The notes under the pieces: generated by a model
Database searches by the model: none
What the model was told of the DNA's origin: nothing
Seen by the model: only the letters and a program-made list of their open reading frames with translations
In this document: piece after piece, positions 1 to 8,449 of the stretch
Layout: each line of letters opens with the position of its first letter
Numbering within the stretch: position 1 is the first letter of the stretch
Origin: CAZLAP01 sp964557715
GTDB taxonomy: Bacteria; Patescibacteriota; Minisyncoccia; Minisyncoccales; RBG-13-42-11
Length of the DNA stretch: 18,358 nt
Direction: 5' to 3'
NCBI GenBank assembly: GCA_964557715.1
Contig: CAZLAP010000046.1
Location: forward strand, 1-18,358
Translations under genes and position numbers: made by a program

Positions 1-57
1 TTATAAACTTTTCGGTTTTTTTGTTTATTAGCCCAAAAATAAATTTAACACTATTTT

Positions 58-3042
58 CTATTTAATCATTTTTCGCAATTTACAATATTCACATTTAGAA
101 TCGTCGCAAGTTTTATCCCAAAAAGACAAAGAAAGAATTTCTTTAACCACTGCTTTTATTTGTTTTTCAAGCCTAACTACTTCTTCTGGATTTATATCAA
201 ATAATTCCTTTCGGTAATTACCTTTGTTGTCCGGCTCTATAAAATTAATTTCACCAGCCACCATGTTAAATTTTCCATCCTGATAATAATTTAAAAGCAG
301 ATTATAAAAAACCAATTGGCGTTTATAGTCCCCGGTACTTGTTTTAGTTAAACCCTCTATTTCGTTACGGGACTTGGGTTTGCCGGTTTTGTAATCTATA
401 ACGTTAACGTTGTTTGAAGAATCAAGGGAGATAATATTATCTAATCTTCCGTTTATGGTTATATCGTCTCCAAGGTCAACACCATGAATACTAAATTCGT
501 TGAGCATATTCGTACCCCAAGATTCATGATAATAGTCGTAATACCCCGAAAATGCAGCTTTTCCCTTATCTAAAGCTTCTTTGTAGTCTTTTTTCTGAAT
601 AGGCTGGTTATTTAAAGATTCGATAAACCTACTAATAAGATATTCTTTATCGGGGTTTTCTCCTTTTATAAACTTGTTGAAGAAACTCTTCAAAGCGTTG
701 TGCGCGGCCGTACCGAAAATTAAATGCTTGTTTGGAGCTTCGGGAATACGCAACAAATTATTGTAAAAATACTTCCAAGGACACTTAAGATAGTTATTCA
801 GGGCAGTCACAGAAAGACCCTGTTGATAGAAAAGTGAATTCAAAAAAACTTTTTCTTTAGCGGTTGAGGGAAATAAAAGTGCTGGAGCGAATTCTAAATC
901 TTTTCCTTTTTTAACTATTGTCTTTGATTCATCAACCTCAACTTCTTTTATTAATTCCGGCTTTATTTCTGTTGTAAATCTCGAAGGCAACTGCTCTCGA
1001 CCATTCTGGTTCTGTTTCGCATAAAGTATCGAGACTTGTTTTTTAGCTCGAGTTAAAGCAACATAGAATAAATTACGCTCGTCTTCATCGCTGTCTCCGA
1101 CAAAGGTTTCTTCAACTTTCTTTAATAAAGAATAAACCTGCCGCGGTAGCTTAATGTGTTCGTAGTGACGACGAGAACCCCAATGACCGTCAACGACATT
1201 AGTAATATAAACGTACTCAAACTCCAGGCCTTTTGATTTATGAGCTGTCATTAATCTAACTCTGCCCGGAGCCTGCTTAAAGACAGTTGTTTTTATCAAA
1301 ACATTGTGTTCTTGGATAACGTTGAGATATTCAAAAAAGTGTTCAAGATTATAGTCTTTGTGACTTTCAATAAGTGACTTTATCTGATCAAACAAAGCAT
1401 GAAGTTTAGCCAGTTTTTCGGCAGCCGCCGGCTTGTTCAAGATATAAACCAAAAAACCTGATTCCCGAACAATATCTTCAAAGGCCTGAATCGCTCCTTT
1501 GTTTTTCACTCCGCTTTTCCAAAAAGAAAGCTTTTGGTATATTTCCAGTAATTTATCTATTTCTTCTATACCAGCTTTTTCCATTATTTTGCAATTCTTA
1601 ATGATATTATAAGGGTTTAGCCGCAAACCAGCTATTTTATAAACATCAAGCGGTGGAATATCAAAAATATCAATATGAAGCATTTCTATTAACTCAGCCG
1701 AAGAGCCGAAATTCTGGACTGTCTTAAGAATAATAAGAAGTTTTCTAATGTCCTCGTCGTTTAAAACGTCCTGGTCTGATTCAATAATAAAAGGAACACC
1801 GGCCTTCTCTAATATCCTAGCTATAGGAATAACGTCTCTATTCTCTCTATAGAGAACCGCGATTTGACTAGCTGATACTTTTTTCTTTAAAAGATTTTTA
1901 ATGCTCTGAGCTAAAAAATACTGTTCTGCTTCCTGCGTCGGCAAAATGTAAAAATTAATAAGGGATTCTTCGTGCCCGGCTTTGGCTAAAAGCTTACCGG
2001 CTTGAGAGTTAAGATTGTAAGCTGCATTTAGAATAGTTTGCGTCGAACGATAATTACGATGGAGAGTGATTAACTTGACATTTTTGTAAAGATTCTTGAA
2101 ATACATGAAATTTTCCATAGAGGCTCCCTGAAAACGGAAAATAGCCTGCTTTTCGTCCCCGACGATAAAAAGGTTAGGATTTTTATGATAGTTCGCCAAA
2201 AGCTCAAGAATTTTGTTTTGAGCGGTGTTGGTATCTTGATGCTCGTCCACTAAAATATATAAATACTGCTCTTGAAGACTTAAAAGTAAATCGTTGTTTT
2301 TTTTCAAAATAATCATAGCTTGCATAATCATATCGCTATAATCATAAAATTTGGAAGAACTTAGAGATTTTTGATAATCAGCATATATTAAAGCAAGCTC
2401 CTTATTGCGGGAAATATGCTTTTGCATATCTATATATTTCCCCTTCATCTTTCCTTTGTGGACACCAGTCTTATGATAGAGATCTTCTATTTTGGCAAAG
2501 GATTTTTCCTGTTCTTTTATCATAATAGAAAAGTCTTCAGGCAACACGCCTTGTTGTTTCAACTCGTTAATAGCGTTAATGATTGAACGAAGGTAAAAAT
2601 AGCGGCTGCCGAAAGGTTTCAGATTTTTAAGATTTGCAAAGTCTATAATTCGACGAACTATCTGCACCTGGTCAATATCTGGAATATTAGTTGAACCAAT
2701 AATTTCCGGGAAATCATCGGGATAATTTTTGATAACATCGTTGGCGAACCTATGAAAGGTCGTAATATTGACGCGATAAGCTTGAGACCCTATGAGTTCC
2801 GATAATTTTTTACGCATGGAAACTACCGCAGACTCTGTAAAAGTCAAAGCTAAAAGGGCTTTTGGCGGCGTATCTGTCTGAGCTAAAATATTGGCGATTC
2901 TCATTGTCAATAAATGCGTCTTGCCCGTACCTGGTCCCGCAATAACCATAACAGGCCCTTCAATGGCTTCAACGGCCTGTTTTTGTTCAGGATTCAATTC
3001 TTTATAAGCAATCTTAAATTTATTTTGAGATGTTTTTTCCAT
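58..3042 (-). CDS. UvrD/Rep-type helicase fused to a RecB-like Fe-S nuclease domain
   Basis: Superfamily 1A DNA helicase with a C-terminal PD-(D/E)XK nuclease, probably a repair or recombination end-processing enzyme of AddAB type in one chain. Numbered from the ATG at 3042 (994 aa): Walker A AGPGTGKT at 35-42, Walker B DEHQD at 266-270, motif III VGDEKQAIFRFQGA near 294-307, motif IV LHRNYRS near 327, motif V TAHKSKGLEFE near 599-609, motif VI YVALTRA at 660-666. The nuclease follows: GTAAHN at 777, GRLD (D868), IDYKTGK (D883, K885). Cys754 with Cys979, Cys984 and Cys987 match the four-cysteine iron-sulfur staple of AddB and Cas4. Upstream TTG (3066) and ATG (3063) are possible starts. I prefer 3042 because AAAAATATG recurs at other starts in this window. 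It lies 56-80 bp after typA, depending on the start chosen, and is probably cotranscribed. The family call is firm; the physiological role is inferred. Confidence 0.9.
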   Translation of the reverse strand: MEKTSQNKFKIAYKELNPEQKQAVEAIEGPVMVIAGPGTGKTHLLTMRIANILAQTDTPPKALLALTFTESAVVSMRKKLSELIGSQAYRVNITTFHRFANDVIKNYPDDFPEIIGSTNIPDIDQVQIVRRIIDFANLKNLKPFGSRYFYLRSIINAINELKQQGVLPEDFSIMIKEQEKSFAKIEDLYHKTGVHKGKMKGKYIDMQKHISRNKELALIYADYQKSLSSSKFYDYSDMIMQAMIILKKNNDLLLSLQEQYLYILVDEHQDTNTAQNKILELLANYHKNPNLFIVGDEKQAIFRFQGASMENFMYFKNLYKNVKLITLHRNYRSTQTILNAAYNLNSQAGKLLAKAGHEESLINFYILPTQEAEQYFLAQSIKNLLKKKVSASQIAVLYRENRDVIPIARILEKAGVPFIIESDQDVLNDEDIRKLLIILKTVQNFGSSAELIEMLHIDIFDIPPLDVYKIAGLRLNPYNIIKNCKIMEKAGIEEIDKLLEIYQKLSFWKSGVKNKGAIQAFEDIVRESGFLVYILNKPAAAEKLAKLHALFDQIKSLIESHKDYNLEHFFEYLNVIQEHNVLIKTTVFKQAPGRVRLMTAHKSKGLEFEYVYITNVVDGHWGSRRHYEHIKLPRQVYSLLKKVEETFVGDSDEDERNLFYVALTRAKKQVSILYAKQNQNGREQLPSRFTTEIKPELIKEVEVDESKTIVKKGKDLEFAPALLFPSTAKEKVFLNSLFYQQGLSVTALNNYLKCPWKYFYNNLLRIPEAPNKHLIFGTAAHNALKSFFNKFIKGENPDKEYLISRFIESLNNQPIQKKDYKEALDKGKAAFSGYYDYYHESWGTNMLNEFSIHGVDLGDDITINGRLDNIISLDSSNNVNVIDYKTGKPKSRNEIEGLTKTSTGDYKRQLVFYNLLLNYYQDGKFNMVAGEINFIEPDNKGNYRKELFDINPEEVVRLEKQIKAVVKEILSLSFWDKTCDDSKCEYCKLRKMIK

Positions 3043-3122
3043 ATTTTTACCAGTCGGCTTCATCAACTTTTTTGGCGTTTATAAAAATATTATCTTTTTC
3101 AGAACGAATGCCAAAAATATTT

Positions 3123-4934
3123 TTATTTATTTTCTCTTTCTGCTCTTTTTGCGCTAATTTCATCTAAATATATTTTTCTTATGCGAACACTTTTGGGCGT
3201 AGCTTCCACCAATTCATCGTCCCCAATATATTCTAAAGCATCTTCCAATTCCACTGTTTTCGGAGTGTTGAAATGCTCCGTTACTCCTTCTCCTCTTGAA
3301 CGCATATTTGAAAGATGTTTAGTTTTGCAAACATTCACTCTTATATCTTCGCTTCTGGAATTCTGACCCACTACTTGACCTTTATAAACCATTATCCCCG
3401 GACCTAAAAACAAAACTCCCCTGCTCTGAACGTTTCTTAGCCCGTAAAGATTGGTTAATCCCGTCTCATAAGCGACCAATGATCCCTGACTTCTTTCTTT
3501 CCAATTTCCCGGGTCCGGTTGATATTGAAAAAAAGCCGTATTTATTATTCCCAGACCTTTGGTGTCGGTTAAGAATTCTTTCCTGTATCCGAAAAGTCCT
3601 CTAGTAGGGATTAAAAATTCTAAAAAAATCGTGCCCTTTACCTCTCTCATTTCTTTCAACTCCCCTTTCCGACTTCCCATTTTTTGCATAACTACGCCTT
3701 GATATTTTTCAGGAACTTCGATAAAAACTTTTTCAAAGGGAGTCATTTGCTGACCGTTTATTTCTCTTGTGATAACTTTGGGTCTTGAAACTTGAAATTC
3801 ATAACCCTCCCGACGCATTCTTTCTATCAAAATAGATAAATGCAATTCGCCCCGGCCAAAAACCATCCATTTACTTTCCGTTGTTTCCTTGATTTTAAGA
3901 GCTACATCCGTTTCCAATTCTTTAAACAACCTTTCTCTTATCTGACGAGAAGTGGAAAACTGACCTTCTTTTCCGGCAAAAGGAGAATCGTTAACCATAA
4001 GGGTCGTTTTCACGGTCGGTTCTTCTATATTAATTAAAGGTAGCGCTTCAAACTGTAAGAGATCGGCTATCGTTTCACCAATGGTTACATCCGGTATTCC
4101 TGCCAAAGCGACTATGTCTCCGGCAAAAGCTTCTTTGATGTCAACCCTGCTCAAACCGGAAAACGTCATCAGAGAAATCAAACGATATTTTTTAGCTTCG
4201 CCTTTTCGGTTTATATGGGTTATCTCCTGACCTACTTTCATAACGCCGTTATGAATTCTTCCAATGGCAACTTTTCCTTTGAAGTTATCATAGGTAGTCG
4301 AAGTAACCAGCATTTGTAGAGGTTTATCAACTTCTCCAAGATGCGAAGGAATGTGTTGTAAAATAGCCTCGAAAATGGGAATAATATCTTTCATTTTATT
4401 GATATCGGATTCGCTTCCCGCTTTTCCCTCTTTTCCGGTAGCGTATATAACCGGAAAGTTTAAAGCATGTTCGGACGATCCCAATTCCAAGAAAAGCTCC
4501 AGTGTCGCATTTAAAGCAAAATCCGGCCGAGCACCTTTTTTGTCTATCTTATTTATAACCACAATAATTTTATGCCCCATCTCCAGCGCTTTTTTCAAAA
4601 CGAACCTCGTTTGAGGCATCGGACCTTCCTTGGCGTCAATCAAAAGCAAACAACCATCAGCCATATTTAAGACCCTTTCAACCTCTCCGCCAAAATCTGC
4701 ATGACCCGGAGTATCAATTATATTTATTTTTGTATCACGATAATATACTGCCGCATTCTTAGAAAAAATAGTAATTCCCCTTTCTCTTTCTATTTCGTTA
4801 CTGTCCATTATACATTCTTTTCCAATTAAATCTTTGCTTAAATTGCTGCCTGACTGACGCAATAAAGCGTCTACCAAAGTGGTTTTTCCATGATCTACAT
4901 GAGCTATTATCGCGATGTTTCTTATTTTATTCAT
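3123..4934 (-). CDS. typA: Ribosome-binding translational GTPase TypA/BipA
   Basis: TypA/BipA is a ribosome-associated GTPase related to EF-G, linked to ribosome assembly and stress or cold adaptation. The protein is 603 aa, the usual family length. Visible G motifs are G1 AHVDHGKT at 11-18, G2 ERGIT near 51-55, G3 DTPGH at 74-78 and G4 NKID at 128-131. The C-terminal half carries the diagnostic PTRGLFGYRKEFLTDTKG segment near residue 435-450, which EF-G and LepA lack. The ATG is preceded by a good -35/-10 pair and a leader of roughly 14 nt without a Shine-Dalgarno sequence. The helicase-nuclease gene follows downstream. No anomaly was seen. Confidence 0.96.
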   Translation of the reverse strand: MNKIRNIAIIAHVDHGKTTLVDALLRQSGSNLSKDLIGKECIMDSNEIERERGITIFSKNAAVYYRDTKINIIDTPGHADFGGEVERVLNMADGCLLLIDAKEGPMPQTRFVLKKALEMGHKIIVVINKIDKKGARPDFALNATLELFLELGSSEHALNFPVIYATGKEGKAGSESDINKMKDIIPIFEAILQHIPSHLGEVDKPLQMLVTSTTYDNFKGKVAIGRIHNGVMKVGQEITHINRKGEAKKYRLISLMTFSGLSRVDIKEAFAGDIVALAGIPDVTIGETIADLLQFEALPLINIEEPTVKTTLMVNDSPFAGKEGQFSTSRQIRERLFKELETDVALKIKETTESKWMVFGRGELHLSILIERMRREGYEFQVSRPKVITREINGQQMTPFEKVFIEVPEKYQGVVMQKMGSRKGELKEMREVKGTIFLEFLIPTRGLFGYRKEFLTDTKGLGIINTAFFQYQPDPGNWKERSQGSLVAYETGLTNLYGLRNVQSRGVLFLGPGIMVYKGQVVGQNSRSEDIRVNVCKTKHLSNMRSRGEGVTEHFNTPKTVELEDALEYIGDDELVEATPKSVRIRKIYLDEISAKRAERENK

Positions 4935-4955
4935 TTAAGTAAAATACAAATCAAT

Positions 4956-4984
4956 ATTATGCTCCGAATAATTTATTGTTTCAA
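4956..4984 (-). promoter_or_regulatory. Sigma-70-type promoter of typA
   Basis: On the minus strand, TTGAAA (4979-4984) and CATAAT (4956-4961) are separated by exactly 17 bp. Each box matches 5 of 6 consensus bases. A start near 4948 would leave a leader of about 14 nt before the typA ATG at 4934. Confidence 0.6.
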
Positions 4985-5006
4985 AAATATATTTAATAAA
5001 AGCGCT

Positions 5007-5031
5007 AAAATAAATAAACGCCTAATTGGCG
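5007..5031 (-). terminator. Short CGCC/GGCG hairpin terminator
   Basis: The minus strand reads CGCC-AATTA-GGCG followed by an interrupted T tract (TTTATTTATTTT). The stem is only 4 bp, so it is weak. Two near-copies occur at 11396-11415 and 14164-14183. Confidence 0.4.
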
Positions 5032-5315
5032 ATCTTTTGATACGGCTCTGCCTCCAGATAAAAAATATGGATAGCTGCGGGGCTTGATATCTTACGACTT
5101 TGTCTTCGGACTACTTATTCGCCCCCTGAAGAAATCTCCCTCTTCAAGGCTGCGGGGACTCTATTCGAACTCTCCTTCATTTTACGTTCAAAACACTGTA
5201 TTTTCCAGTTCGAATCCCAGACGGGTTTTTTAATTAGTGGGTTTATTTTCCGATTTTTGGAAAAATTTCGAAAAAAGTTCGAATATTAAAAAACGAATTG
5301 AAAAAATCAAAATCC
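5032..5315. other. Non-coding gap with tRNA-end-like debris and inverted repeats
   Basis: I find no credible ORF here. The 9-mer GCTGCGGGG occurs at about 5073 and 5150; its complement is the 3' end of the window's tRNA-Gln. Beside the second copy, a 9-bp inverted repeat ATTCGAACT / AGTTCGAAT (about 5163-5171 and 5208-5216) resembles two T-arm loops facing each other. Neither can be completed into a T-stem or an acceptor stem. The reading as decayed tRNA-associated insertions is inference. Confidence 0.35.
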
Positions 5316-5340
5316 TTTAAAAATCTCGTCTTTGACGAGA
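5316..5340 (-). terminator. Rho-independent terminator of the CYTH gene
   Basis: A perfect 7-bp stem TCTCGTC-AAA-GACGAGA (5324-5340) on the minus strand is followed by TTTTT. It lies about 50 bp after the CYTH gene stop. Confidence 0.75.
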
Positions 5341-5391
5341 AGAATTAGTATAAACGAATAGTTTCCATGTAAAGAGCAACATTTTATCCTA

Positions 5392-5946
5392 CTAATTAAC
5401 AATATATTTTGAATAAGGAGACTTGTTCCGGGACAGAAGCATTGTAACATAACCCTTATCTAGTATTTGATTTTTTTTAATCCCTAATCTTTTTATTAAG
5501 TCTGTTTCCTTATTTTTTTTCTTACTAAAATTTTTATCGCCTGAGTATTCTATTTCAATAAAACTGCCTAAGCCCCTGATATTGTCCAGACAAAAAGTAA
5601 AGCCGTTCAAGGCGTATTCTTTTCTGTGCTTTTTTACCACAATAATTTCTTCCATGCCCATGCCTTTAAGCATTTTTATCGCTTTTCCTACATCATCTAT
5701 TTCGAATTCATATTCTTCCCAAACACCATCTTTTTTTAATTTAGCCCCCTTATAAGCAAGAAATTTTTTATTACCTTCGTCGCGCACTCGCATTAAAAAA
5801 GAATACCCTATTTTCCGATAGAGGTTAATTTCTCCAAAATATTTATCTATCTGCCTTGTCTTCTTTATTAATTTGGCTCCAAGTTTTTTAAGTTTTCCTT
5901 CAACGTTGCCCCGATTTTTTATTTGTGCCCTTATTTCAACTTCCAT
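5392..5946 (-). CDS. CYTH-domain protein (class IV adenylate cyclase / triphosphatase family)
   Basis: CYTH proteins form a triphosphate tunnel binding ATP, thiamine triphosphate or polyphosphate; members include CyaB-type adenylate cyclases and triphosphatases. The 184-aa protein opens with E2-V-E4-I-R6, a variant of the ExExK signature with Arg for Lys. Alternating charged strands follow: RVRDEG near 53, LAYKG near 64, EEYEFEI near 77, KKHRKEY near 104 and FIEIEY near 129. The charged strand pattern and length fit the archaeal/bacterial CyaB-like branch. The substrate cannot be read from sequence. It starts at an A-rich AAAAAAATATG without a Shine-Dalgarno sequence, 6 bp after the dehydrogenase gene, so cotranscription is likely. 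A terminator follows. Confidence 0.8.
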   Translation of the reverse strand: MEVEIRAQIKNRGNVEGKLKKLGAKLIKKTRQIDKYFGEINLYRKIGYSFLMRVRDEGNKKFLAYKGAKLKKDGVWEEYEFEIDDVGKAIKMLKGMGMEEIIVVKKHRKEYALNGFTFCLDNIRGLGSFIEIEYSGDKNFSKKKNKETDLIKRLGIKKNQILDKGYVTMLLSRNKSPYSKYIVN

Positions 5947-5952
5947 ATTTTT

Positions 5953-7101
5953 TTATCTTAAAGATTTTGTCGGACAAACTGACACACAGGCTCCGCAGCC
6001 AATGCATTTGTTTTTATCAATACTTATTTTATTATTTGATAACTTTATTGCTCCCTCCAAACAAATATTGATACATCTTTTACATCTAGTACAAGTTTTT
6101 TTATTGTATTGCGGTATAATCCGACTCATCTGATGAGGACGTGATAGTTTCGGCAACAATATCCCTCTTAAAGAATTTATATTTGCGTATTTATGTTTAT
6201 ATAGCCAGGAATTAAAATCTTTTATAAATTTATTTAAAAAAACAATTCCTTTATTCCCTTTATTGCCAGCCATGTGAACGGCCGAGTATATCTGTACTGC
6301 GCTGGCACCAGCCATAATCATTTTTATCGCGTCTTTTGGCTCAGTAACACCACCTGAAGCAATAATGGGAATATTCACATTCTGGCTAAGGTTAACTATA
6401 TCGGTAAGGGTAATATAAAAAATAGCTTTTCCAGATAGTCCACCTTTTCCATTATTTATACCCAATATCAATTCTGGCTTACCTTTATTAATATTAAAAT
6501 CAATTACCGGTCCATATGTATTAATAGCAACAATTGCATCAACACCAGCTTTTTCCGCCACTTTCGCTAGATCCACGATGCAATCAGAATGACCTAATTT
6601 TAAAGCAATTGGAGTTTTAATATTTTCCTTAAGGGTTTTTATTAATGTAAAAATATGCTTGGAATTTCTTGTTATAAATCCGTGGACTTCATTGCTGTGA
6701 GCGCAACTAACATTTATTTCTATTAACGGAAAATTATACTTATCAATTATTTTACACACCCTTAAGCAGTCTTTTATGTTTCTGCCGGACACCGAAATTA
6801 TTGTTCTTTTTGTTTCGGATAATTCTTTCAAATAAGGCTGCCAATAATTTATTAATTTTCCCGTCCATTCGCAATTTCTGATTGATTTTTCATTTAGCTT
6901 AATGTCTAAATGATATGATGGATGGATTTCTCGACCGGGATCATGTCTAAATCTTGTCGTTCGTGTCACCACGGCTCCAACTTTAGATTTTAAGAACCTA
7001 TCAATCCTCTCTTTAGTTTCTGAAAGAGTTCCCGACCCAAGCCAAATAGGGTTCGAAAAAATTTCCCCTATTAATTTATTTTTTGAGGTATATTTTATCA
7101 T
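5953..7101 (-). CDS. PreA/DHOD-like dehydrogenase with C-terminal 2x[4Fe-4S] ferredoxin domain
   Basis: The protein combines an FMN TIM-barrel dehydrogenase with a bacterial ferredoxin domain, as in the PreA subunit of dihydropyrimidine dehydrogenase and some dihydroorotate dehydrogenase relatives. In 382 aa the barrel carries NVSCAH with Cys133 as the likely general acid/base, SGGV near 265 in a phosphate-binding position, and AGASAVQIYSA. The tail has two clusters, C337-x2-C340-x2-C343-x3-C347 and C366-x2-C369-x2-C372-x3-C376. E. coli PreA (411 aa) has this layout, but its partner PreT is absent here, so the electron partner is unknown. It could instead act as a dihydroorotate dehydrogenase. 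Its ATG lies inside the 3' end of truD (26-bp overlap) with a weak AAGG upstream, indicating translational coupling. Confidence 0.82.
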   Translation of the reverse strand: MIKYTSKNKLIGEIFSNPIWLGSGTLSETKERIDRFLKSKVGAVVTRTTRFRHDPGREIHPSYHLDIKLNEKSIRNCEWTGKLINYWQPYLKELSETKRTIISVSGRNIKDCLRVCKIIDKYNFPLIEINVSCAHSNEVHGFITRNSKHIFTLIKTLKENIKTPIALKLGHSDCIVDLAKVAEKAGVDAIVAINTYGPVIDFNINKGKPELILGINNGKGGLSGKAIFYITLTDIVNLSQNVNIPIIASGGVTEPKDAIKMIMAGASAVQIYSAVHMAGNKGNKGIVFLNKFIKDFNSWLYKHKYANINSLRGILLPKLSRPHQMSRIIPQYNKKTCTRCKRCINICLEGAIKLSNNKISIDKNKCIGCGACVSVCPTKSLR

Positions 7102-8134
7102 TCAACCTTGTAAAAATTTGTTTTATTAGCATTGTAGCATAGCAGCCAGTGGGCAAAAAAAACGATACCTGAATACGATACTTATTTTTATTCAGTTCGT
7201 CTTTTTGGATAACTGACGAAAAAACTGTCGTGGTAACAAAAAAATTACGCGTAAAATGTTTTTCCAATATTTTATAGGTTTTTTTATTAACATCATAGCC
7301 ATTAACAGTAAAAAGGTTGGGCAACTCAAAAATATCTTTCTTGGGCAAAGACAAAAAACCAACCTCAGGAAAATTACAGTTATGCGTGTTTATCTTTTTC
7401 TTTATATAATTACTGGCACCTTTATTCCATAAATGGCTATTGTACGAAGAAACAAAGAAAGATAATTTTGAGAAATTTATTTTTTTGAAAAATTTTTTAC
7501 AATTAGTAGAGCTTATCTTCATAGACGTTTTTATGCTTTTCAACTCATTATTATGAGATTTTTTAAATTCTTTAAACGCCCCGACCCAATCCTTATCAAC
7601 GATAGCCCGACCAATTAAATGCGTATTATAAGGTCCACTAGCGATACCAAATCTTTGACTATCATAATAATTGATAAAACTAATAAATCTGTTTTTATGG
7701 CAATAATTATAAAATGATTTTGCCGTTGTTTTTTTAAAATTTCTAATGATCAGCTTGAAATTATTACCGTGTAATAATCTAGGAATCAAAGGCGTCTTAC
7801 CGTAACCTTCAATTTTTTTAATCCGCAATTTATAATCATTAAAACTAAATTTCTTGTTTAGGGTCTGGCAGTCTTTTAAAAAAATTATCTTATGAATGGA
7901 TATTAATTGGTAAGTTAAGCCATCCTCGTCTTTTAAACCCTGAGCAGAAATGTCATCGTTATTTAAATTTAATGCTTTGCTTATTTCGTCTAAAGCATCA
8001 AAAGTGGTTATTCCTCTTTTTTCTATCCAGAGATAAGAAAAATCGGATTCTTTATAATTATAAAGATCCGGTTGTAACGAAACTTCGTTTACAATAAAAT
8101 CCTCTTCTTTTTGTTTTATTTTGTAATCAATCAT
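7076..8134 (-). CDS. truD: tRNA pseudouridine(13) synthase TruD
   Basis: TruD isomerises U13 of tRNAs such as tRNA-Glu to pseudouridine. The 352 aa match the family length (E. coli 349). Motif I DFIVNE is at 12-17; GLKD at 66-69 places the catalytic aspartate at Asp69. LLHGNNFKL near 120 and NYYDSQRFG at 155-163 correspond to conserved TruD motifs, including the NxxxxQRFG block. There is no Shine-Dalgarno sequence. The ATG sits only 6 bp after the T run of the preceding hairpin terminator, so expression may depend on read-through or a nearby promoter I cannot define. The 3' end overlaps the PreA-like gene. Confidence 0.9.
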   Translation of the reverse strand: MIDYKIKQKEEDFIVNEVSLQPDLYNYKESDFSYLWIEKRGITTFDALDEISKALNLNNDDISAQGLKDEDGLTYQLISIHKIIFLKDCQTLNKKFSFNDYKLRIKKIEGYGKTPLIPRLLHGNNFKLIIRNFKKTTAKSFYNYCHKNRFISFINYYDSQRFGIASGPYNTHLIGRAIVDKDWVGAFKEFKKSHNNELKSIKTSMKISSTNCKKFFKKINFSKLSFFVSSYNSHLWNKGASNYIKKKINTHNCNFPEVGFLSLPKKDIFELPNLFTVNGYDVNKKTYKILEKHFTRNFFVTTTVFSSVIQKDELNKNKYRIQVSFFLPTGCYATMLIKQIFTRLNDKIYLKK

Positions 8135-8139
8135 TTGAG

Positions 8140-8189
8140 AAAAAATGCGAATGCGGGGAGGAAGGAGAAAAAATTATCCTCCCCGCATT
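8140..8189 (-). terminator. Strong hairpin terminator between zinc-ribbon gene and truD
   Basis: The arms AATGCGGGGAGGA and TCCTCCCCGCATT (8177-8189 and 8150-8162) form a perfect 13-bp stem with a 14-nt loop. The minus strand then has CGCATTTTTT. The 5' arm overlaps the stop codon of the zinc-ribbon gene, and the T run ends 6 bp before the truD ATG. Confidence 0.75.
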
Positions 8190-8449
8190 TATTTACCGGT
8201 ATGGCCTTTCACGAAAACTTTTCTCTGAATAATTTTATGAGCAGGGCGATTGTGGTATCTAGCCAACCTGGCAAATTGTTGACCACATTGAGGGCATTTA
8301 AGGTCACCCCCTGTGTAATCTTTCAAAATACCGTCAACGTAGCATTTGACTAGTGATCCTGGACCCTCTTTTCTGTAGGTATACAAGAGAACGCTGCAAT
8401 TAGAGCAGTGTATTTTAATAACGAATTTCTTTACTGTTTTCTTGCCCAT
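8189..8449 (-). CDS. Small zinc-ribbon protein of unknown function
   Basis: I do not recognise a named family. From the ATG at 8449 the product is 86 aa, basic, with two zinc knuckles: CSNC near residue 15-18 and CPQCG near 53-57, with a lone Cys near 36. The N-terminal MGKKTVKKF and the C-terminal HNRPAHKIIQRK segments are strongly positive, fitting an RNA- or ribosome-associated zinc ribbon (inference). I chose 8449 over the ATG at 8467 because AAGGAAGG lies 5 bp upstream of it. The gene overlaps the 3' end of the guanylate-kinase-like gene by 35 bp and ends in a strong terminator, so the two form a short operon. Confidence 0.75.
   Translation of the reverse strand: MGKKTVKKFVIKIHCSNCSVLLYTYRKEGPGSLVKCYVDGILKDYTGGDLKCPQCGQQFARLARYHNRPAHKIIQRKVFVKGHTGK

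Noticed and set aside
1..57. Possible gene end or terminator at the window edge
   Set aside because: Only 57 bases are visible; TTTTCGG and T runs are present but no convincing stem or reading frame.
5150..5230. Intact tRNA with T-arm GTTCGAATCCC
   Set aside because: The flanking bases do not form a T-stem, and no acceptor or anticodon arm can be built on either strand.
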